Positions 9,643 to 16,833 of a DNA stretch of 64,000 bases are shown here, one piece after another. The notes beneath the pieces are model-generated. The model was not told where the DNA came from, made no database searches, and worked only from the letters and a program-made list of their open reading frames with translations. The stretch is taken from positions 186,001 through 250,000 of the forward strand of contig JAEUVU010000004.1 in NCBI GenBank assembly GCA_016786725.1. Direction: 5' to 3'. Origin of the DNA: Ferruginibacter sp. (GTDB lineage Bacteria > Bacteroidota > Bacteroidia > Chitinophagales > Chitinophagaceae). Numbering within the stretch: the first letter of the stretch is position 1; each line of letters begins with the position of its first letter. Both the position numbers and the translations under genes were made by a program.

Positions 9643-9685
9643 AAACTGATACCCGGTTAACATAACTTTGGGTATCAGTTTTTTT
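9643..9685 (+). terminator. rpsU terminator
   Basis: A 12-bp perfect stem (AAACTGATACCC, 9643-9654, with GGGTATCAGTTT, 9670-9681) and a T-run to 9685. The 15-nt loop contains most of the next promoter, and the next ATG starts at 9686. Confidence 0.9.
9663..9670 (+). promoter_or_regulatory. -7 box of the Xer recombinase gene
   Basis: TAACTTTG sits in the loop and first base of the right arm of the rpsU terminator. Transcription would begin around 9676-9678, giving a very short leader before the ATG at 9686. Confidence 0.55.
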
Positions 9686-10588
9686 ATGCAGCAAAATGTA
9701 GCTCAACAGGTTCAGCAATTCCTTGATTACCTTAATTTTCAAAAAAGGTATTCGCCCCATACTATTACTTCTTATCAAAATGACCTGACTGCTTTTTTTG
9801 ATTTTCTCCTTATGCAGTTTGGAGAAATGCAGCTAACGGAAATAAAACCAACTTTTATACGATCCTGGCTGGCGGCATTAAAAGAGCAGGAGTTGGAATC
9901 TAAAAGTATTAACCGCAAGATATCTTCTCTTAAATCTTTTTTTAAATACCAGTTAAGGCAGCAAACGGTCACTGTGAGCCCAATGACTGCAATAATTTCC
10001 CCAAAAGTAAATAAACGATTGCCGCAGTTTGTTGATAAAAAAGATATTTCTAATTTATTAACTTATGTTGAATTTCCTGATACCTGGGCCGGCAAAACCG
10101 ATGAACTGATACTGCATCTTTTTTATAATACCGGCATGCGGCAGGCAGAACTTACTGGTTTAAAAGAAGCAGATATTTCTAAAAGCAACAGTACCATTAA
10201 AGTGTTGGGCAAGGGTAATAAAGAACGCATCATCCCGGTAAGCAATGATTTGATGCAGAAAATGCAGGGTTATATCGCCGTTAAAAGAAAAGAACTTGAG
10301 TCCTTTGATGATTCAGTTTTGCTGGTAACTGCAGCTGGTAAAAAATTATATCCCCGCTATGTTTACAGTGCCGTAAATAAATATCTTAAACAGGTTACTA
10401 CTATTGATAAAAAAAGCCCCCACGTGCTCAGGCATAGTTTTGCCACTCATTTAATGAATAACGGCGCCGATCTGAATGCTGTTAAAGAATTGCTTGGACA
10501 CAGCAGCCTTGCTGCCACACAGGTTTATACACACAATACAATCGAAAAGTTAAAAGATATCCATAAAAAGGCACACCCCAAAGCATAG
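9686..10588 (+). CDS. XerC/XerD-family tyrosine recombinase
   Basis: A 300-residue site-specific recombinase, the usual Xer size. An N-terminal SAM-like core-binding domain (about residues 5-90, with FQKRYSPHTITSYQNDLTAF) precedes the catalytic domain. Catalytic residues visible are Arg in NTGMRQAELTGL, Lys in GKGNKER, His-x-x-Arg in PHVLRHSFATHL, His in LGHSSLAATQVYTH and the nucleophile Tyr in the same motif. Xer enzymes resolve chromosome dimers at dif. The start at 9686 is preferred to the TTG at 9668, which lies inside the upstream terminator and promoter. The neighbours (rpsU, hpf, tRNA, tuf) are the conserved housekeeping context, so this is a core Xer gene, not a mobile integrase. XerC and XerD cannot be told apart with certainty. 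Confidence 0.9.
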   Translation: MQQNVAQQVQQFLDYLNFQKRYSPHTITSYQNDLTAFFDFLLMQFGEMQLTEIKPTFIRSWLAALKEQELESKSINRKISSLKSFFKYQLRQQTVTVSPMTAIISPKVNKRLPQFVDKKDISNLLTYVEFPDTWAGKTDELILHLFYNTGMRQAELTGLKEADISKSNSTIKVLGKGNKERIIPVSNDLMQKMQGYIAVKRKELESFDDSVLLVTAAGKKLYPRYVYSAVNKYLKQVTTIDKKSPHVLRHSFATHLMNNGADLNAVKELLGHSSLAATQVYTHNTIEKLKDIHKKAHPKA

Positions 10589-10805
10589 CTGGCAAAAATG
10601 GCACTGGTTATGCTATAATAATCCTGTAGGTAATCCGTTATAAAATTACCAGGTTATTGCAAGTTATTTTTTGAATAATATGCTTATTTCAGTAATTTCA
10701 TATTGTAATCAAAACCAAAATAAAACCTCCTTCTAACAACGCCTATGATGTTAAAATCTACCTAGTTCTTTCACATTATTTTTCACAGATTAAAAACCAG
10801 ATGTT

Positions 10806-11105
10806 ATGAACGTAAACATTCAGACAGTGCATTTTGATGCAGACAGTAAGCTAGTATCTTACATAGAAAAAAAAGTGGCAAAGCTTACACAATATCACGA
10901 CAGGATAACAAAAGTGGATGTGTATTTAAAACTGGATAATGTAGTACACACCATTAAAGATAAGGTGGCCGAGATCAGGGTTCTGATTCCACGACATGAG
11001 TTTTTTGTAAAACAATCCTCCAAATCATTTGAAGAAAGTTTTGACGCAGCTTTGGAATCAATTATCACACAAATAAAAAGACAAAAAGAAAAACAGGCGG
11101 CATAA
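10806..11105 (+). CDS. hpf: Ribosome hibernation-promoting factor, short form (HPF/RaiA)
   Basis: A 99-residue protein with the beta-alpha-beta-beta-beta-alpha fold of the S30AE family: MNVNIQTVHFDADSKLVSYI, then a long strand VDVYLKLDN and the terminal helix ESFDAALESIITQIKRQKEK. It binds the 30S decoding region and promotes inactive or hibernating ribosomes when growth stops. It lacks the C-terminal dimerisation domain of long HPF. It follows the Xer gene after 217 bp in which I see no gene and no clear promoter, and it ends at a strong terminator. Confidence 0.9.
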   Translation: MNVNIQTVHFDADSKLVSYIEKKVAKLTQYHDRITKVDVYLKLDNVVHTIKDKVAEIRVLIPRHEFFVKQSSKSFEESFDAALESIITQIKRQKEKQAA

Positions 11106-11120
11106 GAAAACAAGCCTGAA

Positions 11121-11159
11121 AAATAAGCCCCCCGATTTACCGGGGGGCTTATTTTTTTT
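11121..11159 (+). terminator. Terminator after hpf
   Basis: A 12-bp perfect stem (AATAAGCCCCCC with GGGGGGCTTATT), 8-nt loop, T-run. Confidence 0.92.
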
Positions 11160-11208
11160 GCCTTATTCACAATTTATCAAAACCCGTTAAAAAAAATCAT
11201 TTCAAAGT

Positions 11209-11238
11209 TTTGGTATTAATCATTTTCACTTACCTTTG
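11209..11238 (+). promoter_or_regulatory. Promoter of the tRNA-tuf transcript
   Basis: TTTG (11209-11212), 18-base spacer, TACCTTTG (11231-11238): a good Bacteroidota -33/-7 pair, 67 bases before the first tRNA. Confidence 0.75.
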
Positions 11239-11304
11239 CCTTCCCAAAAAAAGGGGTAATAAAGTATTACCCAAATTTTTTGAGGAACAGTTCTTTATAA
11301 TTAC

Positions 11305-11377
11305 GCCGAAATAGCTCAGTTGGTAGAGCAACTGATTTGTAATCAGTAGGTCGCTGGTTCGACTCCAGTTTTCGGCT
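11305..11377 (+). tRNA. tRNA-Thr (anticodon TGT)
   Basis: A complete 73-nt cloverleaf. The acceptor GCCGAAA pairs with TTTCGGC, the anticodon stem is ACTGA/TCAGT with loop TTTGTAA (anticodon 11338-11340), and the T-loop is GGTTCGACTCC. The 3' CCA is not encoded. First of a Thr-Tyr-Gly-Thr group before tuf, an arrangement widespread in bacteria. Confidence 0.96.
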
Positions 11378-11382
11378 CAGGT

Positions 11383-11460
11383 CAGGTTGAAAGGTTGAAA
11401 AGTTGAGAAGTTGAAAAGGTTCATGCCAGGTCAACCTGTTAACTTGTAAACCAGTCAACT
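11383..11460 (+). repeat. Degenerate GTTGAAAAG-type repeat between tRNAs
   Basis: Four imperfect copies of a GTTGAAAAG/GTTGAGAAG unit (11386-11420) are followed by inverted-sense units (CAACCTGTTAACTTG, GTCAACT). The two halves could form an imperfect hairpin. A related purine-rich run precedes secE (13406-13440). Confidence 0.6.
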
Positions 11461-11465
11461 GGAAC

Positions 11466-11547
11466 GGGCAGTTACCAGAGTGGCCAAATGGGGCGGACTG
11501 TAAATCCGCTGTCTACGACTTCGGTGGTTCGAATCCACCACTGCCCA
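11466..11547 (+). tRNA. tRNA-Tyr (anticodon GTA)
   Basis: An 82-nt class II tRNA with a long variable arm (GTCTACGACTTC region). The acceptor GGGCAGT pairs with ACTGCCC, the anticodon loop is CTGTAAA within GCGGA/TCCGC, and the T-arm is GGTGGTTCGAATCCACC. CCA not encoded. Confidence 0.95.
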
Positions 11548-11593
11548 CTTTATCCACCGAAGCTTTTGTGAAGGTGGAAGTTCTTTTTAATAA

Positions 11594-11666
11594 GCGGAAG
11601 TAGCTCATTTGGTAGAGCGGTAGCCTTCCAAGCTTCAGGTGGCCGGTTCGAGCCCGGTCTTCCGCT
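11594..11666 (+). tRNA. tRNA-Gly (anticodon TCC)
   Basis: 73 nt. Acceptor GCGGAAG/CTTCCGC, anticodon loop CTTCCAA, T-arm GCCGGTTCGAGCCCGGT-like. The anticodon stem GTAGC/GCTTC has one T-T mismatch at its second pair, otherwise intact. CCA not encoded. Confidence 0.94.
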
Positions 11667-11706
11667 CATTTTTCAGTTTGCAGCCAGCGGTTCTGCCGGC
11701 TGAGTT

Positions 11707-11778
11707 GCCGCCGTAGCTCAGGGGTAGAGCACTTCCTTGGTAGGGAAGGGGTCATGAGTTCGATTCTCATTGGTGGCT
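11707..11778 (+). tRNA. tRNA-Thr (anticodon GGT)
   Basis: 72 nt. The acceptor GCCGCCG pairs with TGGTGGC (two G-T pairs), the anticodon stem is CTTCC/GGAAG with loop TTGGTAG, and the T-arm is ATGAGTTCGATTCTCAT. It is the parent of the decayed copy that follows 25 nt later. Confidence 0.95.
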
Positions 11779-11803
11779 CAAAATAGTTCTTAAAGAGATA
11801 AAT

Positions 11804-11876
11804 GAAATCGTAGTTCAGGGGTAGAGCATCCCGATAGTAATCGGGAGAGTCATGAGTTCGATTCTCATTGGTGGCT
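11804..11876 (+). pseudogene. Decayed tandem copy of tRNA-Thr(GGT)
   Basis: The last 27 bases, from GTCATGAG through the T-arm to TGGTGGCT, are identical to tRNA-Thr(GGT), and the D-arm TAGTTCAGGGGTAGAGCA differs by one base. The 5' acceptor strand has become GAAATCG, which cannot pair with TGGTGGC. The anticodon arm is replaced by CCCGATAGTAATCGGG, a palindrome with a 6-nt or 8-nt loop and no usable anticodon. It is still co-transcribed ahead of tuf, so it may remain as a folded RNA spacer or processing site. Confidence 0.8.
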
Positions 11877-11955
11877 CAAAAAAATAATTCAAGTCGATGG
11901 TTTCAGACTTTAAACGGCAACCATTTTTTTCAAAACAAATATTAAAATACAAACA

Positions 11956-13143
11956 ATGGCAAAAGAATCATTCAAAAGGGATAAACCCCATTTAAACGTT
12001 GGAACTATCGGTCACGTGGATCATGGTAAAACAACACTTACAGCCGCTATAACCGATGTTTTGTCAAAAAAAGGTTTGGCGGAAAAGAAAAATTATGATG
12101 ATATTGATGGTGCTCCGGAAGAAAAAGAAAGGGGTATCACAATCAATACTGCTCACGTAGAGTACGCAACTGCTACCCGTCACTACGCCCACGTAGATTG
12201 CCCGGGTCACGCTGACTATGTTAAGAACATGATCACTGGTGCTGCTCAGATGGACGGTGCTATCCTGGTAGTTGCTGCTACCGACGGACCAATGCCACAA
12301 ACCAAAGAGCACATCCTTTTGGCCCGCCAGGTAGGCGTACCTCAAATCGTTGTTTTCATGAACAAAGTTGATTTGGTTGATGATCCTGAATTACTGGAAC
12401 TGGTTGAAATGGAGATCCGTGAGTTGTTGACTTCATATGGCTTCGATGGTGATAACACACCAATCATCCAGGGTTCTGCAACCGGCGCTTTAGCTGGCGA
12501 AGAAAAATGGGTTGCCAAGATCAACGAATTGATGGACGCTGTTGATAGCTACATTCCATTACCTCCACGTCTGGTTGATCAGCCGTTCCTGATGAGTGTT
12601 GAGGACGTATTCTCAATCACTGGTCGTGGTACTGTTGCTACAGGCCGTATCGAAAGAGGTAAAATTAAAGTAGGTGAACCAATGGAAATCGTTGGTTTGA
12701 TGGAAAAACCATTGTCAACTACCTGTACTGGTGTTGAGATGTTCAAAAAATTGCTGGACGAAGGTGAAGCTGGTGATAACGCAGGTCTTTTATTACGTGG
12801 TATTGAGAAAACCCAGATCCGTCGTGGTATGGTACTTTGCAAACCAGGTTCTATCACTCCGCACACTGAATTTAAAGGTGAAGTTTACGTATTGAGCAAA
12901 GAAGAAGGCGGACGTCACACTCCATTCTTCAACAAATACCGTCCTCAGTTCTATTTCCGTACTACAGACGTAACCGGCGAAGTTACTTTGAATGCAGGAA
13001 CAGAAATGGTGATGCCAGGTGATAACACTTCATTGAATGTTGTGTTGATTCAGCCGATCGCTATGGAAAAAGGTTTAAAATTTGCGATTCGTGAAGGTGG
13101 CCGTACAGTTGGTGCCGGTCAGGTAACTGAAATTGTAAAATAA
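11956..13143 (+). CDS. tuf: Elongation factor Tu
   Basis: A 395-residue translation GTPase that delivers aminoacyl-tRNA to the ribosome. G1 [11 protein letters not shown]2 region with [13 protein letters not shown]3 [13 protein letters not shown]4 NKVD, G5 GSATGAL are all present, followed by the two beta-barrel domains ending in [15 protein letters not shown]. Codon use is visibly more biased and GC-richer than in neighbouring accessory genes, as expected for a highly expressed gene. It sits at the end of the Thr-Tyr-Gly-Thr tRNA transcript. Confidence 0.98.
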   Translation: MAKESFKRDKPHLNVGTIGHVDHGKTTLTAAITDVLSKKGLAEKKNYDDIDGAPEEKERGITINTAHVEYATATRHYAHVDCPGHADYVKNMITGAAQMDGAILVVAATDGPMPQTKEHILLARQVGVPQIVVFMNKVDLVDDPELLELVEMEIRELLTSYGFDGDNTPIIQGSATGALAGEEKWVAKINELMDAVDSYIPLPPRLVDQPFLMSVEDVFSITGRGTVATGRIERGKIKVGEPMEIVGLMEKPLSTTCTGVEMFKKLLDEGEAGDNAGLLLRGIEKTQIRRGMVLCKPGSITPHTEFKGEVYVLSKEEGGRHTPFFNKYRPQFYFRTTDVTGEVTLNAGTEMVMPGDNTSLNVVLIQPIAMEKGLKFAIREGGRTVGAGQVTEIVK

Positions 13144-13154
13144 GAGAATCCTTT

Positions 13155-13173
13155 CTCTGTAAATACAGAGTTT
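13155..13173 (+). terminator. Weak terminator-like hairpin after tuf
   Basis: CTCTGT-AAAT-ACAGAG followed by only TTT; could also be a processing or stability hairpin. Confidence 0.4.
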
Positions 13174-13189
13174 ATTGGATGCTTTTTAA

Positions 13190-13197
13190 TATCTTTG
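13190..13197 (+). promoter_or_regulatory. -7-like box upstream of tRNA-Trp/secE/nusG
   Basis: TATCTTTG matches the Bacteroidota -7 consensus; the -33 is unclear. A hairpin with a T-run follows immediately (13201-13233). Confidence 0.45.
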
Positions 13198-13200
13198 CAG

Positions 13201-13233
13201 AGTACTTAGGCCAAAAGCTTAGGTACTTTGCTT
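13201..13233 (+). terminator. Terminator or attenuator hairpin between tuf and tRNA-Trp
   Basis: AGTACTTAGG (13201-13210) pairs with CTTAGGTACT (13218-13227) over 10 positions with two G-T pairs, 7-nt loop, then TTTGCTTTTTT. It may end the tuf transcript or act as a leader attenuator for a promoter at 13190. Confidence 0.5.
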
Positions 13234-13326
13234 TTTTAAGGGGTTACTGTCAATTGACACAATAATCAAGTTCTTTAAATATTCGCTCTTTTCAGTTGCC
13301 CCTTTAGGGGGCGGAGGGGGCTTCAC

Positions 13327-13397
13327 ACGGGCATGGTGCAACGGTAGCATACGGGTCTCCAAAACCTTTGATCTGGGTTCGAATCCTAGTGCCCGTG
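13327..13397 (+). tRNA. tRNA-Trp (anticodon CCA)
   Basis: 71 nt. The acceptor ACGGGCA pairs with TGCCCGT, discriminator G, anticodon loop CTCCAAA, T-arm CTGGGTTCGAATCCTAG. tRNA-Trp directly before secE-nusG is the conserved order. CCA not encoded. Confidence 0.93.
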
Positions 13398-13461
13398 CTA
13401 ATAATGAAGTTGAAAAGGTTTAATGTTTGAATGGTTTTAAGTTGATTGAAATTTTAAACAC

Positions 13462-13490
13462 TTAAACGTTTTAACCTTTAAACGTTTTAA
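13462..13490 (+). repeat. Direct repeat TTAAACGTTTTAA in the secE leader
   Basis: The same 13-mer occurs at 13462-13474 and 13478-13490 (period 16), ending 11 bases before the secE ATG. A closely related perfect 14-bp palindrome lies 7 bases before the rpoB ATG. Confidence 0.6.
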
Positions 13491-13501
13491 ACAAACAAAA
13501 C

Positions 13502-13696
13502 ATGAATAAATTTACTGCATACCTTAAAGATTCTTACAAAGAATTAATGCATAAGGTAACCTGGCCTAACTGGGATCAGTTGCAACAATCAACCATGATT
13601 GTGATAGGTTCTACCCTCCTGATCACCGCTTTGGTTTGGGTTATGGATTTTGCGGCCAACAATGCTATGAAATTAATTTACTCGTTTTTTAAATAA
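13502..13696 (+). CDS. secE: Protein translocase subunit SecE
   Basis: A 64-residue single-span inner-membrane protein: an amphipathic N-terminal helix (YLKDSYKELMHKVTWPNWDQLQQST, broken here by the conserved K-V-T-W-P) and one transmembrane helix (about residues 31-52). The short, one-TM form is usual outside gammaproteobacteria. It clamps SecY in the SecYEG channel. It lies 6 bp before nusG. Confidence 0.95.
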   Translation: MNKFTAYLKDSYKELMHKVTWPNWDQLQQSTMIVIGSTLLITALVWVMDFAANNAMKLIYSFFK

Positions 13697-13702
13697 TTGA
13701 AT

Positions 13703-14308
13703 ATGGAAGCTACGACACCGATAGTAGAAAAGAACGAAAAGGCTGAGAAGGAAAGCAAATGGTATGTGCTTCGTGTAGTAAGCGGTAAAGAACGTAAGAT
13801 CAAGGAATACCTTGATAAGGACATTGTACGTAATGGCTGGACTAATATTGTAAAACAGGTTTTTTTACCGGTTGAGAAAGTATATAAGGTTGTAAACGGT
13901 AAGAAGGTAATGCGTGAGCGTAACTTTTACCCCGGCTATATTATGATAGAAGTAGCTGATGGTAAACTGAATGATGATATGATCCAGTCTATGAGCAACA
14001 TCAGCAACGTAATGCACTTTTTAACCGATGGCAAAGGGTCAAAAGGTAATATCATCTCTTTGCGCAAAGCAGAAGTTAATAAAATGCTGGGTAAAGTTGA
14101 TGAAATGAGCGATGTTGGCGGTATGACGATGAGTGAGCCTTTCATTATTGGAGAAACGATCAAGATCATTGACGGGCCTTTCAACGATTTTAACGGTGTT
14201 ATTGAGGAAGTGAATGATGAGAAGAAAAAACTGAAAGTGCAGGTTAAAATATTTGGCCGTGCCACACCAGTTGAACTCAGCTACATGCAGGTTGAAAAGA
14301 TAGTATAA
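13703..14308 (+). CDS. nusG: Transcription termination/antitermination factor NusG
   Basis: A 201-residue protein with the NGN domain (KWYVLRVVSGKERKIKEYL, FLPVEKVYKV, FYPGYIMIEV) and a C-terminal KOW domain (IGETIKIIDGPFNDFNGVIEEV). It binds the RNA polymerase clamp to aid elongation and couples to the ribosome. The ATG at 13703 is preferred over the in-frame TTG at 13697, which touches the secE stop. In most bacteria rplK follows directly; here a strong terminator and 4.7 kb of other genes intervene. Confidence 0.96.
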   Translation: MEATTPIVEKNEKAEKESKWYVLRVVSGKERKIKEYLDKDIVRNGWTNIVKQVFLPVEKVYKVVNGKKVMRERNFYPGYIMIEVADGKLNDDMIQSMSNISNVMHFLTDGKGSKGNIISLRKAEVNKMLGKVDEMSDVGGMTMSEPFIIGETIKIIDGPFNDFNGVIEEVNDEKKKLKVQVKIFGRATPVELSYMQVEKIV

Positions 14309-14314
14309 AATTAC

Positions 14315-14337
14315 AAAGCCACTTATGTGGCTTTTTT
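14315..14337 (+). terminator. Terminator after nusG
   Basis: AAGCCAC-TTAT-GTGGCTT with a T-run. It closes the secE-nusG transcript and separates it from rplK. Confidence 0.88.
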
Positions 14338-14356
14338 ACTTTTAAAATTTAAGAAA

Positions 14357-14824
14357 ATGAAAAAATTATTATTGTTCGTTCCCGCTTTATTGTTTGGCTT
14401 TATGTTAATGGCACAGCCACCGGAAGGAGATGCAAACAGCGGTATGACTTTTGGCGAAAAAACAACTGCTGACGGCGCAATAACTGTAAATGAATTACCT
14501 GGCAAATTAGATGGTTCAAAACCTGCTGATGTAAAAGTAACAGGTAAAGTAAAAGAAGTTTGTAAAGCAGAAGGGTGTTGGCTGAAAATGGAAACTGCGA
14601 ACGGTACTATGATGATCAAAATGAAGGATCATAAGTTTTTAGTGCCATTATCAATGAATGGTAAAACTATTGTGGTAGATGGTACTGCAACTTTAAAAGA
14701 AACTTCGGTAGAAATGCTGAGACATTATGCAGAAGATGCCGGTAAAAGCAAAGAAGAAATTGCAGCTATAAAAGAGCCAAAAAAAGAAATTACCATGCAG
14801 GCAAAAGGCATTCTGGTGCTTTAA
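14357..14824 (+). CDS. DUF4920-type periplasmic protein
   Basis: A 155-residue exported protein with signal peptide (residues 1-19, ending FMLMAQ). The mature part carries the DUF4920 pattern VKVTGKVKEVCKAEGCWLKM with two cysteines near residue 75, then VPLSMNGKTIVVDGTA. Family members are Bacteroidota periplasmic proteins of unknown function with an OB-like beta fold; the Cys pair suggests metal or redox chemistry, which is inference. The ATG at 14357 is chosen because the open frame upstream falls inside the nusG terminator. First gene of the block between nusG and rplK; it has its own terminator. Confidence 0.75.
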   Translation: MKKLLLFVPALLFGFMLMAQPPEGDANSGMTFGEKTTADGAITVNELPGKLDGSKPADVKVTGKVKEVCKAEGCWLKMETANGTMMIKMKDHKFLVPLSMNGKTIVVDGTATLKETSVEMLRHYAEDAGKSKEEIAAIKEPKKEITMQAKGILVL

Positions 14825-14842
14825 ATCCCTACATATTTTCTG

Positions 14843-14873
14843 AAATCCTCCAGTACCCTGGAGGATTTTTTTT
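14843..14873 (+). terminator. Terminator after the DUF4920 gene
   Basis: An 11-bp perfect stem (AAATCCTCCAG with CTGGAGGATTT), 4-nt loop, T-run. Confidence 0.9.
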
Positions 14874-14910
14874 GAATGGGGCATCAATAAATCCACTAAA
14901 ATGAATATTT

Positions 14911-15117
14911 ATGAAATTACCTGATATAGAATTGGTTTCTGCCAAGGTTCATGAAGCCTGGATGGAATCTAAAAAAGCACAGGGGGTTACCAGCAGAAAA
15001 TCGGAGGATGGAGAAGAATTGATGGTATCTTATGAAAAACTCTCCGAGAAGGCCAAAGACCTCGACAGAAATACGGTTAAAGCTGTTTATGATGCTATAA
15101 AAAAATTAAGTAAATAA
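14911..15117 (+). CDS. Stand-alone RyR-domain protein
   Basis: A 68-residue protein that consists almost only of a RyR (ryanodine-receptor repeat) domain: VSAKVHEAWMESKKAQGV near the start and VSYEKLSEKAKDLDRNTVKAVYDAI, matching the family pattern of a helix, a loop and a PY/SYxxLxxxxKxxDR helix. In animals the repeat is in calcium-release channels; bacterial stand-alone copies have no settled role. It is probably cytoplasmic, since no signal is visible. It lies 37 bp after a terminator, so it needs its own promoter, which I cannot place. Confidence 0.7.
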   Translation: MKLPDIELVSAKVHEAWMESKKAQGVTSRKSEDGEELMVSYEKLSEKAKDLDRNTVKAVYDAIKKLSK

Positions 15118-15194
15118 GCCTTTTTCCCTTTTATCAATTTGGATTATGGCGTAATCATGAAAAGATTATCTTGCCCTGCAAATAATCTTTTAAT

Positions 15195-16748
15195 ATGAAA
15201 AAGCATCTTTTAGCAAGTGTTTTATTGCTGGCCATATCATTTAAATCGGTTGCACAGGTTATCACTTCTGCCCAAATAGATTCTCTTACCGAACTGGTTC
15301 TAAAAACATTTGATGTACCAGGAATTTCCGTGGGTGTTATAAAAGATGGCAAACTCATTCATGCAAAAGGTTATGGCGTAAAATCGTTGCGTACTATGCA
15401 AAAGGTAGATGAAAATACCTTGTTTGGTGTAGCAAGTAACAGCAAGGCTTTTACCAGTGCCGCCCTGGGCATGTTGATAGATGAAGGCAAATTAAAATGG
15501 GATGATAAAGTAACCGATTATACTCCCGAATTTAAAATGTACGATCCTTATGTTACAGATGCATTTACGATCAGGGATCTGTTAACGCACCGCAGTGGCC
15601 TTGGCCTCGGCGCCGGCGATCTTATGATGTTTCCAGATTCAAATTTCTTTACCAAAAAAGACATAATACACAACCTGCGTTACTTAAAACCTGTTTCATC
15701 TTTCAGAACAAAATTCGACTATGACAACAACCTGTACATTGTTGCCGGTGAAGTTATCGCAAGAGTGAGTGGAATGAGCTGGGAAGATTTTATTGAACAA
15801 CGCATAATGCAACCGCTGGGGATGACAGCCAGCAGGGCATCCATTAGCAGGATACCCCATCGCAATAATATTGTAATGCCACATGCACCGGTTAATGGAA
15901 AAGTAGCTACTATTGATATTGAATGGGATGAGGATGCAAACGCTGCCGGTGGTATTGTAAGCAACATCACCGATCTGAGTAAATGGCTGATCATGCAAAT
16001 GGATAAGGGCAAATATGGCGATGGCAAAAAAATGTTCAGCGAAGAAGTGCACAACGATTTCTGGGCGGCGCAAACCATCCTAAATGTTGGAGGACCGGGC
16101 GCATACAACACACATTTTGCGGCTTATGGCTTGGGCTGGTTTTTGAGAGATGCAAAAGGATATAAGGAGGTATCGCATACAGGTGGATTGGCAGGTATTG
16201 TAACCCAGATTACCTTGATCCCTGAATTGAAACTGGGCATCATTGTGTTAACCAATCAGCAATCGGGAGCAGCCTTTAATTCAATTACAAATACCATTAA
16301 AGACAGCTATTTAGGAATAAAAGGGTTCGACAGGGTAAAACAACAATATGACAGGACTGTAAAGAATGAAGCCGAAGCAAAAAAAATAACGGATAGTATT
16401 TGGGCTGGAATATCAGCGCAACAAAAATTAGCCGGATCGAAAGCTGATATCAGCAATTTTACGGGTACCTATGCTGATCAATGGTTTGGCGATGTAGTCA
16501 TTTCCATTAAAAATGGCCAACCCTGGTTCGATAGCAAAAAATCCCCAAAACTGAGCGGTGTGTTGCTTCCTTTTAAAGGCAATACTTTTGTTGCCAAATG
16601 GAACGATCGGAGTATGGATGCTGATGCTTTTGTAAAGTTTGAGTTGGATGAAAATGGCAAAGCTTCCGGCTTTAAAATGGCAGCCATCTCGCCTTTAACC
16701 GATTTTAGCTTTGATTTTCAGGATCTTGACCTGAAAAGAGTAAAATAA
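15195..16748 (+). CDS. Class C beta-lactamase-like serine hydrolase
   Basis: A 517-residue exported hydrolase with signal peptide ending SFKSVAQ. The beta-lactamase/DD-peptidase core has the SxxK nucleophile motif as SNSK (in FGVASNSKAFTSAALG), a YDN in the YxN position and HTGG in place of KTG. The C-terminal 110 residues resemble a DUF3471 lipocalin-like module (from ADISNFTGTYADQWFGDV on). Relatives include AmpC, EstB esterases and D-aminopeptidases. A true penicillin-degrading role is unlikely to be the main one; a peptidase or esterase is likely. A TATCTTG -7-like box at 15167-15173 may drive it. Confidence 0.82.
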   Translation: MKKHLLASVLLLAISFKSVAQVITSAQIDSLTELVLKTFDVPGISVGVIKDGKLIHAKGYGVKSLRTMQKVDENTLFGVASNSKAFTSAALGMLIDEGKLKWDDKVTDYTPEFKMYDPYVTDAFTIRDLLTHRSGLGLGAGDLMMFPDSNFFTKKDIIHNLRYLKPVSSFRTKFDYDNNLYIVAGEVIARVSGMSWEDFIEQRIMQPLGMTASRASISRIPHRNNIVMPHAPVNGKVATIDIEWDEDANAAGGIVSNITDLSKWLIMQMDKGKYGDGKKMFSEEVHNDFWAAQTILNVGGPGAYNTHFAAYGLGWFLRDAKGYKEVSHTGGLAGIVTQITLIPELKLGIIVLTNQQSGAAFNSITNTIKDSYLGIKGFDRVKQQYDRTVKNEAEAKKITDSIWAGISAQQKLAGSKADISNFTGTYADQWFGDVVISIKNGQPWFDSKKSPKLSGVLLPFKGNTFVAKWNDRSMDADAFVKFELDENGKASGFKMAAISPLTDFSFDFQDLDLKRVK

Positions 16749-16780
16749 ATTTAATAATTAGTTTTTTTGTTAAAATAGTA

Positions 16781-16814
16781 AAAGAGCATCATATTTCTAT
16801 GATGCTCTTTATTT
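16781..16814. terminator. Bidirectional terminator between convergent genes
   Basis: A 13-bp perfect stem (AAAGAGCATCATA with TATGATGCTCTTT) and 4-nt loop, between the serine hydrolase and the minus-strand secreted gene. Confidence 0.8.
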
Positions 16815-16833
16815 AAGGGTAATAGATCCAATA

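Noticed and set aside
9686..10588. The Xer recombinase as a marker of a mobile element at the tRNA cluster
   Set aside because: It lies in the conserved rpsU-xer-hpf-tRNA-tuf order with housekeeping length; no attachment-site duplication is seen.
11267..11458. A minus-strand frame of 63 codons
   Set aside because: It crosses tRNA-Thr and the adjacent repeat; no protein character.
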